Shown in pieces: positions 25,743 to 36,367 of a stretch of 64,000 nucleotides of DNA. The translations under genes and the position numbers were made by a program. The notes beneath the pieces are model-generated. The model saw only the letters and a program-made list of their open reading frames with translations. It had not been told where the DNA came from and ran no database searches. Source of the stretch: Rhizoclosmatium globosum (lineage: Eukaryota; Chytridiomycota; Chytridiomycetes; Chytridiales; Chytriomycetaceae). Numbering within the stretch: the first letter of the stretch is position 1; each line of letters opens with the position of its first letter. The stretch spans positions 1 to 64,000 of the forward strand of contig MCGO01000201.1 in assembly GCA_002104985.1 (NCBI GenBank), in the 5' to 3' direction.

Positions 25743-26726
25743 CTATGTGATCAAGAATTGTGATATCCTAGTTTGGCGGATTGGACGAAAATGGTAGAGG
25801 AAGCGTTGAAACAAGTTGAGAAATGCTTTATGAGCGCTTTCGCTCCCACACAACACAACGAAGTCCATAAATAGGGCCAGCATCCTTTTCATAAACATTC
25901 CATTTGCCCATACCAAGCCATTAGCATCTCGAAAACGATCAATGTACTCGCAATAGTCAGAATCAAACTGTTCAAATACGATTCGTTTCCAAAAGCATTG
26001 GTTGACTAACGCGAGAGCAGCTAGATACTGGTCGTCTTCTTCCCAATATCCAACATCTAATTCCATTGTATTGACGTTTGTAAGCAAGCGAAATCCTGAT
26101 GCAATATCCGGCTCAGTTAATAGACCTAGTACAAACGACCGTACTTTTATGGGCTGATGACGTAGGAGAGCATTCATTTCACTGAAAGCTGGGGTTGGCT
26201 CAAAAGGAAATTCAATGTAACGAATCCAAATAGAACTGTGAGATAGCTCTGATACAATATTCTGAATAGGATCAATTCCAAAGTATTCACTGTATTTCTC
26301 ATTGACGCCGGGATCCAAATACAACTCAATCGTTTTAGGGAGTAGAGGTGTCAACGTTCGCATATAATGAACAGAGTAGATCAAGACTCTTGCTGCTCCA
26401 TTGTATCGACTCAACATTGAAGAAAGAATACGTATTTTGTTTTCATGTTGTGCAGGTATGATGACAGGTGCAAGTGTCCTTCCATCTTCATCACGTTTTA
26501 TGACAGGGACCCAAAACACGGGCCAAAGTCGATCCACTTTTAATCTGAGACATGAACCCACGTCATAAATAGCCTTTGATATATGTTTGAGTCGTGGAAG
26601 GGCATGACAGAGAGCAATGAGGGTCTTTGCCTCCACGTAGGGTACAATTGCATCCCACAACTCGTTTGGTAGGTTTTGGGCTGATGATGTGGGACTGGTT
26701 ACAGAACACTCGTCTGATGTGTGCAT
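25743..26726 (-). CDS. F-box-like family protein, paralogue A (C-terminus frameshifted)
   Basis: Member of a five-gene local family. After a short Ser/Thr-rich leader it has LPNELWDAIVPYVEAKTLIA and LPRLKHISKAIYDVG, an F-box-like helix set. The family-specific WPVFWVPV, LSRYNGAARV and LLPKTIELYL motifs follow. No intron. As read, the last ~60 residues match no paralogue. Near 25921 the next frame takes over with GPIYGLRCVVWERKRS and a stop at 25828, which aligns with the paralogues' conserved C-terminal G-P-x-x-G...V-x-W motif. One added base (AA to AAA) would join the two parts, so either the gene carries a recent frameshift or the consensus lacks one base. An adaptor role in an SCF ubiquitin ligase is inferred from the F-box-like motif only. 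Confidence 0.75.
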   Translation of the reverse strand: MHTSDECSVTSPTSSAQNLPNELWDAIVPYVEAKTLIALCHALPRLKHISKAIYDVGSCLRLKVDRLWPVFWVPVIKRDEDGRTLAPVIIPAQHENKIRILSSMLSRYNGAARVLIYSVHYMRTLTPLLPKTIELYLDPGVNEKYSEYFGIDPIQNIVSELSHSSIWIRYIEFPFEPTPAFSEMNALLRHQPIKVRSFVLGLLTEPDIASGFRLLTNVNTMELDVGYWEEDDQYLAALALVNQCFWKRIVFEQFDSDYCEYIDRFRDANGLVWANGMFMKRMLALFMDFVVLCGSESAHKAFLNLFQRFLYHFRPIRQTRISQFLIT

Positions 26727-26793
26727 GGAAAGGCTTTTTGGTTGACTTCAGATCAATAGAAGATAAATATTCTCTATTTTTATCATAAATATT

Positions 26794-28945
26794 CTAATCG
26801 TCTACTTTTCCTCTCGCCTTTCCCTCTTCTTTCTTCTGGACGACTGCTTTTGGAATCTCCCAACCCTCCTCTTCTTGTTCCATAGCATCAGCTTCAGCCT
26901 GGTCTTCCTCTCCACCTCGCCCCCGCATTTCTTCAACCTTCTTCTTTTTAGAAGCAGGTTTCTTGAATCCCGTGTTATACCGTTCATTAAAAAAGGGCTT
27001 CCATCCACCCTTTGAGATTTCCTCATACAACTCGATATACTGTGCACCGATATCCTTCTCATATTGCTCCAAAGGCGTAACGTCACCTTTCTGCTTCCCT
27101 CCAAGACAATAAGGTGTATGCATGTTTTCCCAATCCCATTCCCACAGAACATCATACCCAATCTTATCAACAGCAACGTAATCAAACGACATGAACCTCT
27201 TCCGCCCCGCCTCCGTCAAGGCCCGTTTATCCTGGAAGATACCTCCATTCCACCAAAAGGGCCTATTGTATTCGTCTGTGTGATACAACGCCGTTCCGCA
27301 GACCCTCCCCGTCGTCGTATTCAAATACCCGACAGCACCTCCATAATTTGGAACAAATTGATACGGCACCCTCGTCATATCCCACGCCATCCAGAACGTC
27401 TCTTTGTCCCCATGCATATGCTTATACACTTCAAAAGACTCTTCCGCCTGATTCATTTGACACGTCATCAGCAGTGCAAGCAGAGGTCCAGTGCGAGACT
27501 TGTCGACAACAACGACGCCGGATTCCATTTCATGGTATGAGTAGTAATTGTTGAAACGGAGGGATTTGCTGTAGCGAGTCATTTCGGGGTTGACAAGACT
27601 GTACCATACAGGCCATTCTGCGTTTTTGTCCTCAATGGTTCGGTCGTGGAAAAAGAGTTGGCCGTTTTGTTTGAAGAGTGTTGATTGACGGATTGAGGTT
27701 TCGGGGTCTTGGAAAAAGAGCGCATCAGCATCGACAAAGATTGTTTGGCGGAAGGAGGAGGCGAGGATTGCGAATGGTTTGATGGCCCATCCGTTTACTT
27801 CTTCCTGAATATGGAAAATCTCCCTATGCAAATACATCAGTTGATCTCAAATACCAAAGATTTCAAAAACCACTCTGCATACCACAAATTCTTTGTCTCG
27901 ACATTTTCAATAGCTTGCAACGCCTTGACCATATCAGCAGTCAAATCATCCTTCCCAAGATAAACGACTTCAATCGGAAGAGTGCACCCAACAAGACGCA
28001 ATGCATGAATCGAATGTACAAGCATCTTGAAGTGCTTACGTCCAGAACTCATAACGATTCCCATCCCCCCTCCTTCTTCAGCATTGAAATACTCTTGCAT
28101 GGCACGAATCGATGTAAACTTTGGACTTATCCATCCAAAGATATTCGTTGATATAGCTTCAACGTATTGCTCCACTTCCTTTTTCAGTGTATCTCTTGTT
28201 TCCGAGGCACTGAGTTTTCTTTCCATCGTCGCAGTCGCCAATAGAGTCAGCATCGACGGCTGCTCATACAACAATCGATATCCAATGACAAGCACCCGCG
28301 AACGACGAGCAAGCTGAATGATTTGAAGTCTATCGTATGGAGTTGACTGGATCACCTTCGCATATTGATGGATTCTGTTCCACGTTGTTCGAAGATTGAA
28401 GGCGTTATCTTTGTGTAACGAGCCACCAAACAGATCGCTATAGTAGGTTGTAGTCAGTGATGCCGTCGACTGGTTCAGCAATGTACTAGAGTAACTTACC
28501 CTGTCAACCCTTCCTCCCCATTCAGAAAGTCAAGAAACCGAGCTTGCATGATATCAATTGTGAGCTCTAGTTCATGAAGGGGTATATCCTGTCGAGGCAG
28601 AGAAAAGAAGTCTTGGTTTGGTTGTTGTTGGTCAATCATCGGTTCATCCACCACAGCCTCAACAACTGAGGCCGGTGCAATAGGCTGATCTGAAGATATC
28701 GCTATCGACTTTCGAGGGTTCAACAGTGCCAATAGAAAGCAAGCGAGAAGAGAAAGGCCGAGGAAGATGCAAACAAGCTTCCGTCTCTGCTTTGTTGTTC
28801 CGGCAAGTGCAACCGAAGCCGCATGAGCCTCGCTTGCCTTTGCCATGGCCTGTTCATGCGTAAACTGCGAATGGTGCGACGAGTGCGGAAGAACGGATGC
28901 AAGGGCATCGTAATCCGGAGCAAGACTCTTCTTCCTTGCTCGCAT
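26794..28945 (-). CDS. Alpha-1,3-mannosyltransferase, MNN1 family (GT71)
   Basis: A Golgi type II membrane glycosyltransferase adding mannose to protein glycans. The start at 28945 (MRARKKS) is followed by a cytoplasmic tail and one signal-anchor helix (LVCIFLGLSLLACFLLALL, residues about 57-75). The stem follows, then the catalytic domain with GRKHFKMLVHSIHALRLVG, TLPIEVVYLG and GWAIKPFAILASSFRQ. The metal-binding D-x-D is in IFVDADALFFQDP. Two introns fit exactly: about 28440-28499, joining EEGLTG to DLFGG, and 27824-27882 (59 bp), joining VETKNLW to EIFHIQEEVNGW. The second removes an in-frame stop at 27837. The C-terminus is a Lys/Glu-rich tail not typical of the family. Family assignment is confident; linkage specificity is not visible. 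Confidence 0.92.
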
Positions 28946-29022
28946 TTCTGGTGGCTACTAGTAAATTGGATCAAAGAAAAAAAATTGTATTTGCAGCCAT
29001 AATGCAACCACATCTCCGAAGA

Positions 29023-30653
29023 TTATCGTAAAAACCTATCCGCCTTCTTCTCTTTGATCCACGCATCTACAGCTAGCCAGAAATCATTTACTGTCTGCGT
29101 GTCCAAATGCCTCTTGGTGCGATGAATCTAAATTGGTTTGCATTGCCCACTTAGTAAATACCCGAGTGGCGCCAATCACAAAGTGGCTGAAACAAAACTC
29201 ACATTTAACTGTACGACATTCCACGTCTTGATCTTGTCATTAACTGGTTCCTCTTGGAACTTTAAGCAGAATCCCTTTACTGTGAACAGTACGAGTTAGT
29301 CATACTACACACATACAATCCAACAACAAACCTCTTGCAAAAATCTCTACAGGTGCGCCGAGCTTCCATCCTTTGAATTGCCATTCCTGACCTGTGGCAA
29401 ACACGGCCACGATACGCTCCCAATCATCTGTTCGAAAACGGTCCACAGAGTCATAAATATGATACTGCTTTGGAAAACCCGGTGGAGGATTTTTGCGATC
29501 TAGGATAATCATGGATGGTTTTTCTGAAGATCCATTGAACGATGATTGGATGGCTTCGTCGGTTGTTTGGTATCTGATATGAAGACACAGTCAATACGAT
29601 CAATGAAATAATACTATTGTACATACTTGAGTTCACTCAAAAAGGGTTTGACGTTAAAGATTGTAAGCGCTGCTGTGATACTAGGCGGAACGATAATGAT
29701 AGGGATACGTGCATCTTAAACGGCGATGTAAGAAGACGATCTGCAATTCAAGTGAAACTCACGTGGGGATGGCTTTGAAGCTGGTTTTGAGGAGGAAGAA
29801 GACGATGATGGTTTGGATGAACTGCTAGAACGCGCATCTTTAGGTGGAGGTACAGAAGATGACGATGTTGGCTTTCCAGAAGATGAAGGGACAGCAGTTG
29901 ATGGAGGACGAGCTTTAGGATCGACAGGTTTTGATCCTGGTTTTCCAGGCTGCTGTGTCGGAGCAGCTTGCTGGTTCGGCCTCAAAATCTCTGCAGCATA
30001 CTTGAGCGCATATGTGAAAGGTTTCGTAGCTTTAACAGACATGAAGTTATGCAGACCGACAATAACGCGCTCCTTTGCAATGACAGAGTCCTTGATCAGA
30101 TCCCAATCCCTCTCCATTTCCTCCTTCAACTTCTTGAAACTGTTTTCGTTTGTTTCGTCCAAGTCCATGTCTTCGGCGGATCGCTTTGCAGCCGCGGGTT
30201 TAGCAGTTGTTGTTTCTGGAGCAGTACTGGCTGGGACATCGGCGGCCTTTGGTGCGCGAGGGTCAGTGACGAAGCGGGACGAGTCCGAGACGCGGGTCAG
30301 GTAGTCGAGAAGGTCGCGGCGGTCGAGGAAACTGACAGTTCCAACATCACGGCCGCCCCTGTTTCGGTTTCTCAGGCGTCAATCAAACACAACAGGAAAC
30401 AGCCAACAACGCACCAGTACGAGAACGCCTTCTGAATGTACGTCGAGTGGTCCATGTTCTTTTCCTGAAGAAAGAAGAGCAGCGCAAGGAGTGTGTAGTT
30501 CTTGTAGCCAGACAACGTGTCTGCAGCGAGCGGGGCATCAAGGCCCGTGAACTGCACAGACGCCGTTTCAACGAGATTGGTCGTTGGTTCGCCAGTTGCT
30601 GTGAAGAGCGCGGGCGTCGGCTCATTGCGGAGGAGCGTCACGGGAGGTGTCAT
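29023..30653 (-). CDS. CDC73: Cdc73/parafibromin, Paf1 complex subunit
   Basis: Cdc73 is a subunit of the nuclear Paf1 complex, which travels with RNA polymerase II and supports elongation and histone modification. The N-terminus (MTPPVTLLRNE to STYIQKAFSY) matches the conserved amino-terminal region, followed after an intron by GTVSFLDRRDLLDYLTRV. The middle has a KRSAEDMDLDE segment and a Ser/Pro/Lys-rich low-complexity linker. The C-terminal Ras-like domain is clear: RIPIIIVPPSITAALTIFNV, SMIILDRKNPP, then DDWERIVAVFATGQEWQFKGW and PVEIFARG. The last exon ends HRTKRHLDTQTVNDFW, stopping at 29023. About six exons; introns are short and GT-AG. Confidence 0.92.
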
Positions 30654-30892
30654 TTTTGGATGGTGTTTTCTTGGTTGTTTTCTCTCTCCTTTTCAAATAA
30701 ATGAACAAATAAACTATATAAATCATATTTATCCGCAACTAGCACAACTAGAGGCGACGAAGGACAAGATGAAATGTCCGCGAAAGTCATTCGACTTCAG
30801 TTTTCTTCAGTTTTTTTATCTGCGCCCTCCAAAGAAAAAGAACACTGTAGTTATCCCAAAATGTAGCCTCACACTCATCCTCCATTTTAAAA

Positions 30893-31463
30893 CTAAATGA
30901 TTTCAACAACTCCGCAACAGCAAGTTTGTGCGCAATTTGTGGTGCCATGGTCCTCATATGCCATTCCTTCGTGAACGTAAAATACGTGTTCTTCTCCTTT
31001 CAACTTTTCCGCTTCCTCAGCCGTCAACGCGATTGCAATCCAACTGTAGTCATACCGATTTTTCCCTCCCTGAACAACCGCCTTCTGCGTCTTTGCATAC
31101 ATTCCATACGGTACCATAAGCTTCTCATTAAACCCAGCCATAAATTTGGCAACCTCACGATGCAGTCGTCCGTAAATGACGGCAATCAGTGGAAGGAAAA
31201 TAATAGTAAACTCAATAAGTACGTAGGTCAAGACAGACCAAATATTATCGTTTATGACTTTCTTGAACTCGGTTATGGCTTTGGTCCATTCTTGTGCTCG
31301 CCGCGATGGCAACAGGAATGTTTTGAACGAGTGTGTCGTCGATCACTTTGCTTGAAGTGAACCCGATCCGGACAGTTGTGACAGGGATTATTACTCGAGT
31401 GGCCGTTGAAGCGGGACGGCAGTCGTCTCCGATGGGGAAGCCAATTTTGACAAAAGGGGACAT
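30893..31463 (-). CDS. Small membrane protein, unknown function
   Basis: Not recognised. A first exon starts with ATG at 31463 (MSPFVKIGFP). It can be joined to the second by an intron beginning gtgatcg near 31345 and ending near 31270, giving TSSK followed by FKKVINDN. Without splicing, the second frame has no ATG start: its first codon at 31312 is TTG. The protein then has one strong hydrophobic segment (VLTYVLIEFTIIFLPLIAVI), a basic region, and a C-terminus with a Cys cluster (CAQTCCCG) that could be lipidated. The splice model is my best fit, not proven. Confidence 0.5.
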
Positions 31464-31747
31464 TCGAGGCTTTTTGAATTTGAGTCACACTTCATCTCTT
31501 CTGGTGCCTTTCACATTGGTATTTAATTCTGGTATTCTGGAAGCTATGATCCGTAATTTTCTTGTGGAGCTTCAGTTTTATCTACAGAGGTTCAACGTAA
31601 AAGCATATCTCACTTAAACTTTAAATGAGTAGAAAATAAAACTGCCTTCGTCATGAAACCTTCAGCTGATGGTCTGTACCAAGGCAAAATAATTTACTCT
31701 TTGAAATCCAAACGAAATCAGAGAAAACGAAAAGAATTAAGAGAGAA

Positions 31748-33762
31748 ATGCTTTCGTCAGTTCTTCGTCGGGGCTTGTCAACAACAACATCAACAAGCAG
31801 CACGGCCGGCGAGCGCGTGACCCGTCTTTCAAACGGAGTTTCAGTTGCGTCATCGTTTGCGCCGGGCCACTTTGTCACGTGCGGCGTCCTCGTCAACGCC
31901 GGCGCCGCCCTCGAAACAGCGGCGACTCGCGGGGCGGCGCACGTCCTCGATCGAATGGCATTTAAGGTTTGCTTCCACTCTCTCGTTTAAAAACTATCGT
32001 CTAATTGCGTTTGGTGACTGTAGAGCACGGCTGCGATGCCCTCGTCCGTCATGATGAACGCAATCGAGTCCATCGGCGGTAACATGCTTGCCCACTCCTC
32101 CCGCGAAGCCATCATGTACCAGTCCTCTGTCTTTCCAAAGCACTTGCCAGATGCAATGGCGATCCTGGGCTCCGTCGTCCGGTACAGCCCTTTGCGCTTT
32201 TTAAAATCCACGTCACTTATCTTAACAACATATCAAATCACTGGACAGAGAACCTCTGTTCCTTCCAGAAGAGCTGGATGAAGTGAAGGCCCAGGTCGCT
32301 TATGAAGCCGATGCAATGCAATGGAACTACGGATCCCTCTTACCTGAACGAATGCACCAACTCGCTTTCGGAAACAGTCTATCCCAATCTGATAGATATG
32401 CTATTCAAACTGTCTCTCATACAAATCAGATTCCATCCCTCTGTGCCCCGACTTCAACTCTTGGAAACCCCTTATTCTGCGACGATCCTTCCCGCATCTC
32501 TTCAAAAACACTCAAACAGTTTCATAAGACGTGGTTTACGCCGGACAGAATTCTTGTGGCAGGTGTGGGAATGCCCCATGAGCAGTTGGTGGAATTGGCT
32601 CAAAAGGAGTTTGGACACCTGCCGCCTGCAACCCCAGAGATTATTGCGGATCAAAAAGCTTCTTTGGATGTGCCTGTTCAGTACAAGGGTGGAATTGCGC
32701 TGGTTGATACAACGGGCCAGCCCATCTCTCCGAACCCTGACGACAGGTTATTGACGCATGTTTACATTGGATTTGAGGCACCTGGAATGTTGGATCCCGA
32801 TGTTTATTCTATGGCGACGTTGGCATCTCTATTGGTGAGTTGAGTTGAGCGATCTGAGATAACAAGCGGACTGTGTGATCATTACTTTAAGGAAAGTCAG
32901 CGGCTATCAGCAGAACCCTCAAAATTGTGGAAGTGATCGGTCAATATCGTATCTATTTTGAAGAATGAATGTGAAATTTGAGGAGACGTCTGACTAATCC
33001 CATATTCAACCAATACATAATCAAAACCAACACTAACGATGAAACAATTAGGGAGGAGGAGGTTCATTCTCAGCTGGTGGACCTGGAAAAGGAATGTATA
33101 CTCGTTTGTACACTGAAGTCTTGAACCGATACCACTGGGTTGAATCCTGCAACACACTCTCATACTCATACCAACCAACATCCCTCTTTGGACTCACCGC
33201 CTCCATTCCACCCGCTCCAGAAACTCACGCCCACATTCTCCCCATCCTTCTCTCCCACCTCCACCAATCAACATCCCCATCGAGTCTGAGCTCCACCGCC
33301 CTCTCACGTGCAAAGAACCAGCTCAAAAGTAATCTCCTAATGTCCCTTGAATCGCGCGCCGTTGAGCTCGAAGACATTGCGCGACAAGTGACGGCACAAG
33401 ACGGAAAGCGGGTATCAGTGAAAGAAATGTGTCGACGAGTTGACTCTGTGACAGCCGAAGACGTAGCTCGTGTCGCTCAACGAATGTTTATGGGTCTTGA
33501 TTGCGAGTCGCCTCTCAAGTTTGAAGGCGAGGAAGGTGTGATGAAGGATTGGAAACGAACTGGAGATGGAGGGCCGACTGTTCTTGTGCATGGGCCGTTG
33601 TTTGGGGAGAAGGATGCAATGTATGGTGTGGATGAGCGAGTGAGAGAGTGGGGTCTTGGAGGAGACTTGTTTTTGAGGAGTGGGATGAAGGGACAGCATC
33701 AGAGTAATGGTATTTTGGGAAGAGGACGGGGGTTGGGAAGTCGTCTATTTGGGCGAAAGTGA
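31748..33762 (+). CDS. MAS2: Mitochondrial processing peptidase alpha subunit
   Basis: The alpha (substrate-binding) partner of the matrix peptidase that removes mitochondrial presequences. The N-terminus MLSSVLRRGLSTTTST is itself a Ser/Thr/Arg presequence. Four exons fit exactly: 31748-31966, 32024-32181, 32249-32834 and 33052-33762. Conserved parts are THVLD-like HVLDRMAFKST, IGGNMLAHSSREA, FHKTWFTPDRILVAGVGM and the glycine-rich loop GGGGSFSAGGPGKGMYTRLY that distinguishes the alpha subunit. The catalytic H-x-x-E-H of the beta subunit is absent, as expected. The last intron (216 bp) is long for this region. Confidence 0.95.
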
Positions 33763-33799
33763 TGAGGGGCACATTAGTGAGAAGTAAAAATAGGTTCTA

Positions 33800-35955
33800 A
33801 TGAACCCTAACAACACCAACACTGTTCTAACAAGACCAAAGTACCCACCGAACCGACCGAATCATGTAAGAATCAACAAAAGCGTTAACAAAGGATACGA
33901 CACAGATTTGACCTTTGCAATCGCAGCGATTCAGTGGAGAAGAACGCAAACTGCTCCAAACTGCGATGCTCAATGGCTGCGATGCCACTCTCAAATCAAA
34001 GGACCAGCGAACAGAACTTGCAATCAAACTAAACGTAGACGAAGAACGCATCAGGGTAACTGCCCTTTGTGATTAGCCAACAAACAACCGTCTCTAACCA
34101 GTCCCTCCAATCAGCAATGGTTCTCAAACAACCGGTCAAAGTCAAAGGAGCTTCTTTCTATACCTCCTTCAATAAGCACACCTCCACCAATAACAAGCGC
34201 CGTTTTATCTCCATTCGTCCCTAATTTCGGCATCACATCAGTCCCTCCCGCCCCTCCATCTCTTCCAAAAGAAGTCCGGCTAGAACCATATCGTCCTAAC
34301 CCAACACATCTCATGGTGGAACGAATCGCAAAGGCGCAGCTACAGCGATGTCGACTTGTGGCGAAACGAATCATCAGCCCTCTGCACGTTGAATATAAAG
34401 TGAATTCATCAGTGAAGGGGACAGTACATGTATGCAGTGTGAAGGAGAAACCGCATTGTGAATGTGTTGACTTCGAGTCTGGGAGGAACTGTAAACATCT
34501 GGTGGGTTTTGTGAACTCTATCATACCAGAGATACTAAGAGCTCGACATGTTCCCAGATATTCATCTTCATGCGAGTGTTGGGACTGGGTCCGAATAGCC
34601 CGATTTTGTATCAACGGGCTCTGTTGAAATCCGAGTTGTTGAATATGTTTGCACAGGGAGCTGCTTGCGATCCTACATACGTGGTGAGTTCTTTTGTTTC
34701 AAAATAATTATACACTGATGTAGGAGATGCTTAGTATGCATTGAGAGGAAGGAAGTTTGATGTTGGCGTTTCACCAACACAGGCACCACTATCTGAGACC
34801 GTATGTCCTGCTTGCTATGAACCCTTCAAACCAAATAGCAACGCGGAAGAAGATGAAGTCTCATGGTGTCAATTTTCGTGTGGTGGCAATGTTCACAAAC
34901 AATGCTTTAAGTTTTGGAAAAAGGCTGCGTACAAGAATATGATCATGCTTCAATGTCTGCATTGTGGCCAGTCAATGACAAAAGATGACGATCAGCGAAA
35001 CAAGGCAATTCAGCAGAAGCTTGCGGAAGAGGGTAACGTGACAGTCAATGTCCCTACTCCAATACCAGATGATTCCAAGATAATGCGAGTTCGAGGCGAT
35101 TCTATTGAAAGCGAAATTGATCGAGAGCTTACACCGCCACCTCAACCTTCTCCACCGAAAAAGAAGGCCCGTTCAGAACCAACTCTACCAGCACCCATTA
35201 CACCGATACCATCTCAGCAAACACCTCAAGTAACTGAACACCCTGCACTAGTTTTACCGTCAAAGGCACCATCTCTTCCAGTCATTCCGACAGTCATTCC
35301 CTCTCATGGACCACCTTCATCGTTATTTCCAATATCTGCATCCCTCCCTTTACAACAGCAACTTTCATTACAGCATCAAAGTATTTCAAACCCTCCATCT
35401 CAACCATCAACACCAACTCTCCCCACCAAAAAGGTATTCTATACTCGTCATCCAACAGGATGGGTCCAACAACAGCAGCAACAACAGCAAACAATTTTAC
35501 AACAACAGCAACCTAGATTTTCCTTCCCATCTTCAATTTCCACAATCCAAAACCTTGTCAATTCCCCAATCCAAGCCAACCTTCCAACAACCATGTCCCC
35601 TTTCCTCGCATCCGCATCAAGTTTCACGCCAAATGCAACAACAGCACTATCCTCCCCGCTCCTTCCATCATTCGATATCTCTACAGATCCATTTGGAATA
35701 TTCAATTCGAATATTGGTGCGGGGATGGTATCCAGCGATGGAACCATTCTCCTTGCGAACGAGGTGCAACAGGCGGCTCAACAACGGACCGAGCAAGCGT
35801 GGTTGCAGCAGTCGCAGATGCTAGAGCGACAAAGTTCGAGCTCAAGTTCGTTGATGGTTAGTGGAAGTGGGAACGCAGATACAGTCAACCCGCAGGAGTT
35901 GCAGGATCTTTTGGAGGAGTGGAGTGGGGATGCGGGTAATTTGTTTATTTCGTGA
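33800..35955 (+). CDS. Homeodomain-SWIM-RING fusion protein
   Basis: A predicted 642-residue protein from five exons: 33800-33865, 33927-34055, 34115-34501, 34558-34683 and 34735-35955. All joins are GT-AG and in phase. Residues about 13-75 form a divergent homeodomain: helix 1 RFSGEERKLLQTAM, helix 2 DQRTELAIKLNV, helix 3 EERIRQWFSNNRSK, keeping W48, F49, N51 and R53. The helix 1-2 loop appears three residues longer than in typical homeodomains, as in the TALE class. A Pro-rich linker follows. The SWIM zinc finger is C-x-C-x8-C-x-H (C180, C182, C191, H193), with the FMRVLGLGPNSPILYQRALL segment known from ZSWIM2/MEX-type ligases. The RING has ligands C260, C263, C281, C285, H290, C293, C310 and C313. 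The C-terminal half is Pro/Ser-rich with poly-Gln. The end of helix 3 and the SWIM finger share one exon. A ubiquitin ligase able to bind DNA is an inference. Confidence 0.85.
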
Positions 35956-35998
35956 CATATAATAACTGGTAACAAATAAAAGTTATGGTTTAGACAGG
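35945..35998. repeat. 3' flank repeat, copy 1
   Basis: This ~55-65 bp stretch covers the last codons and the 3' flank of the homeodomain-SWIM-RING gene (ttatttcgtgacatataata through gttatggtttagacag). It recurs in the same orientation at 37582-37645, on the far side of F-box-like paralogue B. Confidence 0.75.
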
Positions 35999-36086
35999 TT
36001 TGGACTTAAACTTGTGTATCAAGCATTTTTTCTTGATTCCTCCAATATACCTCTACTTCAATGCTTTTGGAATTAATTTCCTCTCT

Positions 36087-36313
36087 CTATTCGTCCAAAT
36101 CATTTTTCTCCAACAACTCGATGACGGTTCCATTGACGGCATTAAGCCTTTGATGAGTTGAAGCAGTTGCCGCTCCAAAAACGAATTGTTTTAGTTCTGA
36201 GGTTGTTTCTCATTAAGGCTTACCTCGGGTTGATGTGAGTTTTCGTATACACAAAAGTAAGAGCCGGATGGGAGGGAAATACAAGGGAGTTATGCCCGGA
36301 GTTATTCGCTCAT
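36087..36313 (-). CDS. Possible small gene or gene fragment
   Basis: Unrecognised and uncertain. On the minus strand an open segment reads ELKQFVFGAATASTHQRLN, continues with an amphipathic stretch ending EKNDLDE, and stops at 36087. A 27 bp GT-AG segment lies just upstream. An ATG at 36313 (MSE) would be in frame only if one A were added to the run near 36305. The residue pattern looks like a real helical protein end, but the gene model needs a repaired frame and an unusually short intron. It may be a fragment. Confidence 0.25.
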
Positions 36314-36367
36314 TTTAATATAAATAATGAATAAGGAAACTTTGTTCTTCATTCTTTTCTTTGAAAA

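Noticed and set aside
27824..27882. Mannosyltransferase considered as two separate genes split by the stop at 27837
   Set aside because: A 59 bp GT-AG intron joins the two parts in phase and reconstitutes the conserved segment before GWAIKPFAILASSF.
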